DNA of 21,236 bases, taken from a virus. Positions 1 through 8,747 of the stretch are shown here, piece after piece. Within the stretch, counting starts at the first letter, position 1, and the number at the start of each line of letters is the position of its first letter. Both the position numbers and the translations under genes were made by a program. The stretch covers positions 1-21,236 of IMG/VR virus record IMGVR_UViG_3300005664_001164; one strand, 5' to 3'. Under the pieces are notes generated by a model. That model made no database searches. It was not told the DNA's origin and saw nothing but the letters and a program-made list of their open reading frames with translations.

Positions 1-3000
1 CCGACAAGCCCGGCCTGATCCAAGACTTCATGGGCGCGGCGGGAGACGAGTGGGACAGCACCAAGATGGGTGCCTCGCTGCTCGGTGCCAATCCGATGGA
101 GCGGCAGGCTATCGCTGAGCGCCAAATCCTGAAGGCGCTGATCGACCCTTCGCGCGGGCAGGAGAAGCCCGACTGGCTACCGTGGTTTGCGCAGATGGCC
201 GGCGGCACCGTGCCGGCGGTCGGCGCTGCGCTAGCGGGTGCCGCTGTTGGAACGCTGGCGGCGTCGCCGCTGGCCGGTGCCGCGCTCGGCACGGGCGCGC
301 AAGCTGGCCTGTCCACGTTCGCGCAGGTCTACGTCGGGGCCTACAACGCGTACTTGAAAGAGAACCCGAACAATCGCGCCGCCGCTGACGAGCGTGCCTA
401 TAACGACGCGCTCAGGGCGTCCGGTGTCTCCGGGTTGATCAACACGGCGGCGACCGCGACCGGCGGGCTGCGCGTCTTCGGGCCGTCCAGCAAGCTGCTG
501 ACCAACGTCTATGCGCGCGGCGCGGGCAACGTCGCGGCGCAGACGTTCGGTATCCAGCCCGGCACCATGGTCGTCGATCAGGTCACGCAGAACATCCTGG
601 CTCAGGCATCGTGGGACCGCGACCGCAACCTCAGTGATAACGTGCTGGATGCTTGGGTCGCCGGCACGTTCCTCGGTGCGGCGGTTACTCCGCTCGGTGC
701 CATCTCTGCCAAGATGCGAGGCAAGTCGTGGCTGGCTGAAGAGGCCGGCATGCTGCATGTCGACAGCGGCCCGCCGGCAGACACGATTGGAGGGCCGAAG
801 CCTCCCGACCCTCTGTACCCGTGGAACGAACAGAACTTCACGGACGCGCAGTGGGTCGGATACCAGAAGCAGCGCATCCTCGATCAATACAAGAAGGCGC
901 GGGATAACGACCCCGACTTCGTGCCTGACGGCAAGATGAACCGCGTGCTCAACTTCCTCGACTTCGTCGGCGAAGGCCCGAAGCTCATGGAAGAGATCAG
1001 GGCCATTGACGACCCGCGCGAGGTCTCCCAGACTACCGTCGAGAGCGCGAAGCGTCGCGTGCAGTTCTTGCAGATGATGCGCGACCCGCTGCGCCTAATC
1101 GTGACGCCGGTTGACGTGTTCGAGAAGAACGCCCGGCGTGACGGCACCCCTGAGTATTTTATGGTGCAGACCGCGCCGAACGGGGAGCCCATCTCGCAGA
1201 CCGGCAAGGGCGGGCGCGTGCAGTATCAGGTGCGCAACGCCGAAGGTCAGGTGATGTGGGTGGACGCCAAGTCCGGCTCGCTGGTCACGCTGAACAAGAA
1301 AGAGATTTTCAACTCGCTCATGTCGCCGGAAGCGTCGCGCATGGCGACGCAGTTGCTCGAAGAGTACAACCTAGCGCAACAGGCCATGCTGCGTCAGGAG
1401 CAGGTGACGACTGACACGACGCGGACGAGCGTCAACAGAGACATCGACGCGGCCTCCGCCGCTGCGCGCGATCCGCGCCAGTTCGGAGACAAGCCGGTCC
1501 AAGGTCAGCAGGCCGGGCGCAACCAGAAGACAGGTCTGCCGGCCGTCATCAAGCCTGAAGCCCGCTCTCTGACGCTCGTTGCCGACCCTGATATTCAGGC
1601 TGCGTTGGCCAACCGCAACATGCAGGCCGAGTTTGATGCCGCGCGCAAAGCGCTCAACCTTGGCGACGACAGCTTCATCTACGAAGTGGCGCAGAAGATG
1701 CTCGACAACGGGGAGCCCATCGTTGCCGAGAAGATGATTGCGTATGCGAGCAAGGAACTCCAGATCAGGAAACAGATCGAAGAGAAGACCGCCGCCCTCG
1801 TTGCCGAAGGCGCGGAGAAGGGCAAGGCCAAAGATATTGAGGCGCGTACTGCGCGGCTGGTGGACGCGATCAACAAGGAACAGGCTGACCTGAACGCGGA
1901 ACGGGAGAAGAAGGCGAACGACCTGCGAGGTCTCGAAGATATTCAGCGCCGGCAACAGGCACTCGACGAACAGCGAGCCCTGATCGAACAGCGCCAGCAG
2001 AACACGCGTGAGCTTCTCCAGGCTGCGGCAAAGGTGACGCGCGGGGAGACGGGGACGATCCCGCTGGATGCCCTGTCTCAACGCGAAGCCCTCGCCGTCG
2101 CCAACTCTCGCATCCGTGGCGGGGAGAGCAACGTCAGCAAGCCGTACACCACGGCCGAAGAACTCCGCGCGCTTGGTGTCGACCCCAATCGCATCAGCGA
2201 CCTGAGCATGAAGTTCGCTCTCGGCAAGGTGCCGAAGGAAGTCGCCGAGGCGGCGCAGAGCGGGCTGATCCTCGGTCGCGGTGTCCAAGGGCTCTTGAAC
2301 GCTGTCTCCCCCGAAGCGCGTCCCTACGTCGAGCGCATGCTCCAGACGTTTCAGTCGCTTCGTGGTGTGGAGCTTACCGAACTCGACGTGCTCGATCTGG
2401 CTGGTTGGCTGCAACGCAACCCCGATCCTCTGGGGGAGCAGGCCACTGGCGGGTTCCTCGGTGACTGGACACGCAAGGTAGGCAATGACATCACGACTGC
2501 CGCCGTGGCACTGCGTCAAGGTACGGATACGGATACTGCGGTGCGCGCTGTCGCGCACGAAGTCACGCACTTCGTCATCAAAGCGTTCGACATCCCGCAA
2601 GAAAGGCTGGCTGAGTTTTGGAACTCGGTTCCTGACACCGACGCCTACAAAAAGGTAGTTGGCGCTCCCGAGAACTACGGTGGAATGCCTGACAGCGTGA
2701 AGGGCGAAGAGCTTGTCGCGGTGATGATCGACCATGCCATGGCCGACCGGTACGTCCCGCGCTCGACGTTTTTCGGCGAAATGCTGCGGCGCTTCGTGCT
2801 GGCTGTCCGCACGATCTGGAACGATGTCACCGGCAAGAACGAGGTCGAGAAACTGCTCGCCGGCATCGAGCGCAAGTATGGCGTGGTGCTGAACGCAATC
2901 GACGGGATTGACGGCCAGCAGCGCAATGGCCCGGCCGGCTCGCTCTTCAAGTTGCAGGACAACAATCCCATCAGCATGGTCGACGAGACCACGCTTGCGC

Positions 3001-6000
3001 AGCGGTTCTCCGCCAAGGAAAACGCGCGCTCCAGCACCGGCACGCCGAAGAATAAGAAGACCATGTTGCCGAACGGTCTCATGGTTGGCGACATCTCCGC
3101 TGTCGACATGATGTCGAACATCATGAACTTCCTCTCCAAGGAAGAGATCGCTACTGCGGCCAACTGGTATCGCGATCTTCCGACGTGGTTCAAGAATTTC
3201 TACGGCAACAACTGGTACAAGAACCTTGTCGCGTGGGCAGCGGCCAACCAGAACGTGTCTCCCGAAGGCGCGGTGCGGATCACGCAGCGCGTCAAGGAAC
3301 GCTACGAGACTGGTAAGACTGGACCGCAGGGCGGTGTCTCGGACGCCAACGTCGAGATGATCCTCTACGGCGAGCCGGGCAGCGCCAACCTCGGTGTGAA
3401 GCTCACCGACTTTATCGACGCGGCGCTCGGCCGCTCGACCCGCCGCTGGTTCAACGACGACGCGCGTGGCGGTGATCCGGTCGTGATCGACATCCATGCG
3501 ATCTCGGCGCGCGGCTACATCCGCGAAGCCAACATGAACGCCATCCGCAAAGAGTATGGCGATGCTGTAGCTGCCAAGCTCGAACTGGATTTTCCGCGCT
3601 CTGCGCCGCATGCGTCGCAGTACGAAGCTGTCGCGCAGTGGTACCGTGATGCGACCGCGACCTTCAACTCCCAGAAGTTCATGGGTCGAGACAACTGGAC
3701 TGCGTCCGAGGTCCAGGCTGTCTCTTGGACCGCGATGCAGAAAGCCTATGGAGACACGCCGACGTCCGTGAAGGATATGTTTGATCTCAACACGCGCAAC
3801 ATTTCCTTCGAGTTGGCCCCCGCCAACGACAGCCCGGCGATGCGGATGTACGGCGACCGCTATAACAACCTGCCGCTGGCACAGCAGCGCATGGTTTCGG
3901 CCGTGTCTCTGGATTGGGCCGTCGAGAAACTCATGGGGGACTTCAGCTTGGTGCGGCGCGATCCGAACGCCAAGGATCGCCCGGCCGTGAACATCTACGC
4001 GCTCGGTGGGTACGAAGGCTTCTCGAACATCAGCCGGCAGTTGAAGGTCTTCGGCACCGATTACGGCGTCAAGAACTTCGCCCGCGCTCTCGGCACGCTG
4101 CTCCAGCAGACCGAGGTCTGGGTGTCCCGCCCGCACCCGCAGGGCAAGACGCTCGGTGTGGATGTGCAGGTTCCGGCCAACTTCATTGGCGACGACGGTG
4201 CGGCGATTCGCTTCTGGAATGCGCTGCGCGAGGCTGAGCCCGATCTGATCAAGGGCTACCACATCACTGATCGCAACCTGGACGAAAGCGCCAAGGTTCC
4301 GTCGATGCGTATCCTGCTCGCCGATCAGGCGTTGCCGGGCCGCAAGGCGAACCCGGAGAACGTCCAGAAGGCGATCATGGACAGCTACCAGCGGATTGCT
4401 CGCGCCGCAGAGAAGGCCTATGGTGTCCTTGGGCTGGACCCTGGCAACTTCGATGTGACGTGGTTCCGTCTCAACGTCGAGAAACTCGGCAACGATTGGA
4501 GCACGAACCAACATGGCGAAGGCTATTTTGAAGGGTATGATGCCGGCAACCGCTCCGATTTATTCGAGCGGCTACGCGGTCCATACCGGAGCGAATTTGA
4601 GCAAGTTGTCACCGACGCAATCGGGACAGCAGAGCGCTCCGGGTCCGAACGCGCCGTCACCAAAGGGGAGCCGGCAGCGGGACGAACAGGGGAGGTTGCC
4701 CCATCAGTTTCCCTGGATCGACCCGTCGACGTCCGAGGACACGGACTAGAGCCGGGCCTCGCCGCGCAGGGCGACATCTACAGCCGCTTCGGCGCGCTCG
4801 ATCCGAACGTCGGAGACACGACGAATGCCCTCAAGGTCTACGACCTCGGTCAGTTCACCGAAGCGCCTGAGCGCGTCCAGGCCATGGCCGAACGCTACAA
4901 GGCAAAGGTGGAGACGTTCTCTTTCCACGAGGACGCTGCCGCTGGAGTTACTGTGCGCGTCCCCCGGCTCGCCGATGGCTACGCCAAGGGCACCGTCTGG
5001 ATTTACGACCCTCGCGTGGCGGATGGGTCTTTCAAGGACGAGCTATATACGAGCGCTTGGCGTGTCTCCCATGAGATCGCTCACGGCATCACCGAAAGTT
5101 TTCTGGCTCGCCGGTATGGACCGTCCCGTCGTTATGGACGCCTCGGGCAGGAGATGGTCGGAGAACGTGGTGCCGCTGGTAAGCGTGTGGCTGTAACCCT
5201 CGATCCGCTGACGCTCAGTGAAGCCCAGCGTGCGGTCGAGTGGGAAGACGTCGCGTTCCGCGCGCAGCGCATGATCCTGGAGAAGGAAGGCCTGCGGATC
5301 ACCGACGAAGAGTTCGCCCGCGAGTACAACATCAACCTGAGCGACGCCACCTATCGCGTCACGACCGGCAAGTTTGGCAACCCCGGTGAGTATGGCTTCT
5401 CGCCGGCTACGACCAAGGCCGATCTGAAGAGTGTGCTCCGCATGCTCGAAGACACGGAGCGGTCGCTGGCTGAGCGAGACGAGCGCGCCATGACGCAAGG
5501 CGTGCATCTCGATGGGTGGGAACCGATCAGTGATGCCGAGATCAGGATCATGGTCGAGCGGGCGGCGCGCGACGGCCTGTCCGCTGCTGCGGTCGACCCG
5601 CGCCAGTTCAAGGGCAAGCTCGAAGCGCGGTCGGCGTCCCTGCTGGCTGATCCGCAGCGGGGAGAGAAGCTCGACCTCAACCGCATCCCGACCCGCCTGG
5701 GCACCCTGCGTGCGTTGACTGCCAACTTGGTGACGGAGCAGCTTCGCGGCGCGGCGGACTTCCGGGCCAAGGCAGAGGCCGCTGGGTTCAACACGGAGAA
5801 GACCTACTTCGTCGGAACCCCGGAGGGAGAGCGCATCGTCACCGACCGCGTCGGTACTGGCGATCCGAACCAAGACCCGCGCTGGGCTTTCGGTCGTGCG
5901 GTGTACGCATCCACCAGCGAGCGCGAGGCCACGCATCTCGCCTACTCGCCTGGAGACAACGGCTCGACCATCGTGCCGAAGGTGTTCGCTGTCTATCTGA

Positions 6001-8735
6001 AGAACGGCAAGATGCTCGACACCCGCCGCATCTACTCGCCCGACGAGGCGCGTGGGTTCTTCGGCGCGAGCATCGACGCGCCGCGATCCGGCATGGACAT
6101 CTACAATCAGATCGCTTCCGGCCGTAGCGCAGACGAGGCGAACGCCTATCTCGTTGGCCGTGGCGTCCGTGCCCTGCTGCACGACAAGGCGACGCTGAAG
6201 GACAACGCTACGGGTGTCGTGATCCTCGACCCGGCCGATGCCCGCATGATCGACGCGGAGGTCAACCTGGATCAGGTCGGCTCGCGCGGCATCAAGTTCC
6301 GTCTCGGTGGCGCGCGTGTTGTCGCCGAAGAGGGCCTAAAGAAGCTGATCGGGAACGGGGCCGAGATCGCCAGCGATCTGACGCAGGCCATGAAGACCGG
6401 AGACAACGTGCCTGAGACGTTGATGCGTCTCACCCGTGCGCTGTCTCCGTGGACCTCGACCGCAGCGCAGATGCGCGCCTTCGGTACCAAGGCCAGCTTC
6501 CTCCTGGGGAACCACTTCGACAAATCGAAGGAAGGCTTCGTCTCGCCGACCGAGAAGGGCGTGATCACGTTCAAGTCCCCGACCGGCAGCACGATCTACG
6601 GCGACTATCACAGCGAAGTCGACGCCGGTCTTGCGCGGCTCAACCAGCACTTCCGGCCCATCGACTTCATGCCGGCTAAGGCTGTGCGCAACGGGTTGGC
6701 CAACGCGCTCGAAGGTGCCGACCCGGCGCAATACGGGCTGCGCGCGGCCGACGTCGATTCGCTGCGCCAGGGTCTCGACAAGGCCTACGACTACCTGCGG
6801 AGGGCCATGATCGAGGGCGGTGCTGAACCGGGCGACGTGCCGCCGAAGCTCAAGAACTACTTCCCGCACATCTATCGTCTGGAGGGCACGTTCAAGGACG
6901 GCGCGATTGCCGGCAAGCGCCGGCTGGAGATGTTCGACCGCTTCCTGCAAAGTGCCGGCTTCTCGCAGAAGGCCACTGAGAACGTGATCATGAAGATCAG
7001 CCACGAGGACATGGTGCCGTCGTGGGGCTTCGACTTCGCGCGCATTCTCGGCGAGCGCACCTACGCGCTGAGCAAGCAGGAGCAGAACCGGTTCATCAAC
7101 ATGAACCCGTTGCAGAAGTTCGACGTGAAGCTGGAGAACGGCACCGTCGTCAAGATGAGCCTGTCTGACTTCCTGTTCCGTGACCCGTTCCTGGTCTTTG
7201 ATCGGTACATCGCCACGACCGTGCGCCGTGCCGAGTTCGTGCGTCGCTTCGGGCCGACTGGCAAGACGCTCAACCAGATCGTCGACCAGATCGCGGCGGA
7301 GAAGGCCGCGAAGGGCGAACGCTTCACGGTCGATGACCGCAGCCGTCTCTTCACCTTGATGAAGGCGAACGTCGGCATGCTCGGCACCGATGCCGTGCGC
7401 AACCATCCGACTGCCTTCCAGGCGCAGAACGTGTTGAAATTCGGCGTCAACATCGCGCTGCTTAGCGCGTCGGTCATCGCGTCGCTGCCCGAGTATCTCT
7501 CCGTGGCCCAGCGTCTCGGGATGGGCGCGCAGCTTCGTGCCCTGTCGACCGGTATCCAGGAAGTGCTGCGTCTTCCGGCCTCGGCCGCGCGTGCCGCCGG
7601 CAAGGCCGCTGGTGCCGAGGGAGGGTTGCGAGACAAGTTCCGCGCGTTCGCCGCCTACCACGGGATGGACAACAGCGACATCCGTCAGTTCGCGACCGAC
7701 ATCGGCGTGATCGTCGATCACATGGTGCAGTCGATCCACAACTCCGCCGAGGCCAACATCACCCGGTGGACGGATCGTGCGACTAACGTGTTCTTCAAGG
7801 GCAACCTGCTCCAGCCGGTGACGGACCATCAACGCGTCGGAGCCACGGCTGCGGCGGTGCTGTCTCTGTCTCAGTGGGCACGCAAGGCCAGCGATCCGAA
7901 GTACGCTGGGTATCTGCGCGAGGTCGGCCTCAAGCCGGAAGACCTCAAGGCCTTCGATCCGAACCGCCCGCGCGAGACCAGCACGCCCGCGATCAACGCT
8001 GCTGTGCGCCAGATCGTCGACCAGATCGTGATCGAGCCGAACGCGGCAAAGAAGCCGGCGTGGATGTCCGATCCGCGCTTCGGCTTGTTCTCGCAGATCA
8101 GCGGCTACGTCACGGCGTTCAACAACACGATCCTCCAGCGCTCCGTGCGCGAGATGGTCGTGAACCGCAACCCCGTGCCGATGCTCTACCTCGCCGGCTA
8201 CGCCGCTGCTGCCGCCACGATCTACGAGATGTACCAGTGGTGGAAGTGGGGCGAGGAAGGCAACCCCTACATGGCGAAGCTGGGCCTGGAGCCCGGCGAC
8301 CCGAAGCGCTTCCTGCTCGTCATGGGGCAGCGCGGCGGTCTCTTCGGCCCTCTGGAAAAGCCCATCGACCTCATGCTCGGCACGCGCGTCGGGCGACAGG
8401 CCGACGTCGGCGGCATGCTGGCTCCGTCCATTGGTGTGATGAACGACATGGTCGGCGGCTTCGCGAACCTGTTCACGGGCATGATGGTTGACGACGATCA
8501 GTCCGTGCGTCGCGGTATCGAAGGGCTCGTCAAGGTGACGCCGGGTCTCGCGATCATGTCGGGTGATGCGCGCAAGGACTTCGTCTACTACATGACCGGC
8601 ATCCCGACGATCAAGAACAGCAAGACGACTTCGAGCAGTGGCCCGCTTGGCTTCTCGGGTTTGAACATCGTACCGGTCATCACGCCGATCAGCCTCGACG
8701 GGATCGGCAAGATCACACCGGTCACGTTTAGGTAG
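1..8735 (+). CDS. Giant polyvalent internal-virion/ejection protein (5' partial)
   Basis: Partial: the frame is open from base 3 with no stop and no ribosome site before the first ATG at 30, so the gene begins upstream. Residues are numbered here from that ATG. Seen: an Ala/Gly-rich hydrophobic stretch at about 55-95; a long charged coiled coil at about 570-667; a zinc-peptidase motif HEVTH at 843-847 with EELVAVM about 45 residues on; a Trp/Asn-rich region of unknown fold at about 1010-1300; a low-complexity linker at about 1510-1580; a second motif HEIAH at 1681-1685 followed by WEDVAF; an ADP-ribosyltransferase-like segment at about 1925-2075 (FVGTP, FGRAVYAS, VFAVYLKNGK, VVILDP); and hydrophobic helices near 2468-2495 and 2715-2735. 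Known: phage 'polyvalent' proteins mix such effector domains and are packaged and ejected with DNA. Inferred: an internal virion protein placed just before the tail fibre genes. The exact domain families need profile searches. Confidence 0.85.
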   Translation, partial: DKPGLIQDFMGAAGDEWDSTKMGASLLGANPMERQAIAERQILKALIDPSRGQEKPDWLPWFAQMAGGTVPAVGAALAGAAVGTLAASPLAGAALGTGAQAGLSTFAQVYVGAYNAYLKENPNNRAAADERAYNDALRASGVSGLINTAATATGGLRVFGPSSKLLTNVYARGAGNVAAQTFGIQPGTMVVDQVTQNILAQASWDRDRNLSDNVLDAWVAGTFLGAAVTPLGAISAKMRGKSWLAEEAGMLHVDSGPPADTIGGPKPPDPLYPWNEQNFTDAQWVGYQKQRILDQYKKARDNDPDFVPDGKMNRVLNFLDFVGEGPKLMEEIRAIDDPREVSQTTVESAKRRVQFLQMMRDPLRLIVTPVDVFEKNARRDGTPEYFMVQTAPNGEPISQTGKGGRVQYQVRNAEGQVMWVDAKSGSLVTLNKKEIFNSLMSPEASRMATQLLEEYNLAQQAMLRQEQVTTDTTRTSVNRDIDAASAAARDPRQFGDKPVQGQQAGRNQKTGLPAVIKPEARSLTLVADPDIQAALANRNMQAEFDAARKALNLGDDSFIYEVAQKMLDNGEPIVAEKMIAYASKELQIRKQIEEKTAALVAEGAEKGKAKDIEARTARLVDAINKEQADLNAEREKKANDLRGLEDIQRRQQALDEQRALIEQRQQNTRELLQAAAKVTRGETGTIPLDALSQREALAVANSRIRGGESNVSKPYTTAEELRALGVDPNRISDLSMKFALGKVPKEVAEAAQSGLILGRGVQGLLNAVSPEARPYVERMLQTFQSLRGVELTELDVLDLAGWLQRNPDPLGEQATGGFLGDWTRKVGNDITTAAVALRQGTDTDTAVRAVAHEVTHFVIKAFDIPQERLAEFWNSVPDTDAYKKVVGAPENYGGMPDSVKGEELVAVMIDHAMADRYVPRSTFFGEMLRRFVLAVRTIWNDVTGKNEVEKLLAGIERKYGVVLNAIDGIDGQQRNGPAGSLFKLQDNNPISMVDETTLAQRFSAKENARSSTGTPKNKKTMLPNGLMVGDISAVDMMSNIMNFLSKEEIATAANWYRDLPTWFKNFYGNNWYKNLVAWAAANQNVSPEGAVRITQRVKERYETGKTGPQGGVSDANVEMILYGEPGSANLGVKLTDFIDAALGRSTRRWFNDDARGGDPVVIDIHAISARGYIREANMNAIRKEYGDAVAAKLELDFPRSAPHASQYEAVAQWYRDATATFNSQKFMGRDNWTASEVQAVSWTAMQKAYGDTPTSVKDMFDLNTRNISFELAPANDSPAMRMYGDRYNNLPLAQQRMVSAVSLDWAVEKLMGDFSLVRRDPNAKDRPAVNIYALGGYEGFSNISRQLKVFGTDYGVKNFARALGTLLQQTEVWVSRPHPQGKTLGVDVQVPANFIGDDGAAIRFWNALREAEPDLIKGYHITDRNLDESAKVPSMRILLADQALPGRKANPENVQKAIMDSYQRIARAAEKAYGVLGLDPGNFDVTWFRLNVEKLGNDWSTNQHGEGYFEGYDAGNRSDLFERLRGPYRSEFEQVVTDAIGTAERSGSERAVTKGEPAAGRTGEVAPSVSLDRPVDVRGHGLEPGLAAQGDIYSRFGALDPNVGDTTNALKVYDLGQFTEAPERVQAMAERYKAKVETFSFHEDAAAGVTVRVPRLADGYAKGTVWIYDPRVADGSFKDELYTSAWRVSHEIAHGITESFLARRYGPSRRYGRLGQEMVGERGAAGKRVAVTLDPLTLSEAQRAVEWEDVAFRAQRMILEKEGLRITDEEFAREYNINLSDATYRVTTGKFGNPGEYGFSPATTKADLKSVLRMLEDTERSLAERDERAMTQGVHLDGWEPISDAEIRIMVERAARDGLSAAAVDPRQFKGKLEARSASLLADPQRGEKLDLNRIPTRLGTLRALTANLVTEQLRGAADFRAKAEAAGFNTEKTYFVGTPEGERIVTDRVGTGDPNQDPRWAFGRAVYASTSEREATHLAYSPGDNGSTIVPKVFAVYLKNGKMLDTRRIYSPDEARGFFGASIDAPRSGMDIYNQIASGRSADEANAYLVGRGVRALLHDKATLKDNATGVVILDPADARMIDAEVNLDQVGSRGIKFRLGGARVVAEEGLKKLIGNGAEIASDLTQAMKTGDNVPETLMRLTRALSPWTSTAAQMRAFGTKASFLLGNHFDKSKEGFVSPTEKGVITFKSPTGSTIYGDYHSEVDAGLARLNQHFRPIDFMPAKAVRNGLANALEGADPAQYGLRAADVDSLRQGLDKAYDYLRRAMIEGGAEPGDVPPKLKNYFPHIYRLEGTFKDGAIAGKRRLEMFDRFLQSAGFSQKATENVIMKISHEDMVPSWGFDFARILGERTYALSKQEQNRFINMNPLQKFDVKLENGTVVKMSLSDFLFRDPFLVFDRYIATTVRRAEFVRRFGPTGKTLNQIVDQIAAEKAAKGERFTVDDRSRLFTLMKANVGMLGTDAVRNHPTAFQAQNVLKFGVNIALLSASVIASLPEYLSVAQRLGMGAQLRALSTGIQEVLRLPASAARAAGKAAGAEGGLRDKFRAFAAYHGMDNSDIRQFATDIGVIVDHMVQSIHNSAEANITRWTDRATNVFFKGNLLQPVTDHQRVGATAAAVLSLSQWARKASDPKYAGYLREVGLKPEDLKAFDPNRPRETSTPAINAAVRQIVDQIVIEPNAAKKPAWMSDPRFGLFSQISGYVTAFNNTILQRSVREMVVNRNPVPMLYLAGYAAAAATIYEMYQWWKWGEEGNPYMAKLGLEPGDPKRFLLVMGQRGGLFGPLEKPIDLMLGTRVGRQADVGGMLAPSIGVMNDMVGGFANLFTGMMVDDDQSVRRGIEGLVKVTPGLAIMSGDARKDFVYYMTGIPTIKNSKTTSSSGPLGFSGLNIVPVITPISLDGIGKITPVTFR

Positions 8736-8747
8736 TGGAGACAGCCA

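Noticed and set aside
1371-4514. A 1047-residue open frame antisense to the giant gene, and a similar 1086-residue one at 6336-9596
   Set aside because: GC-rich codon bias leaves antisense frames open. They lie opposite clearly domain-bearing protein, the second crosses the boundary of two plus-strand genes, and their products are Arg/His/Asp-rich without motifs.
4513-4749. A 78-residue frame embedded in the giant gene's low-complexity linker
   Set aside because: No ribosome site, Ser/Pro-rich composition expected from a shifted read of an unconstrained linker, and no domain.
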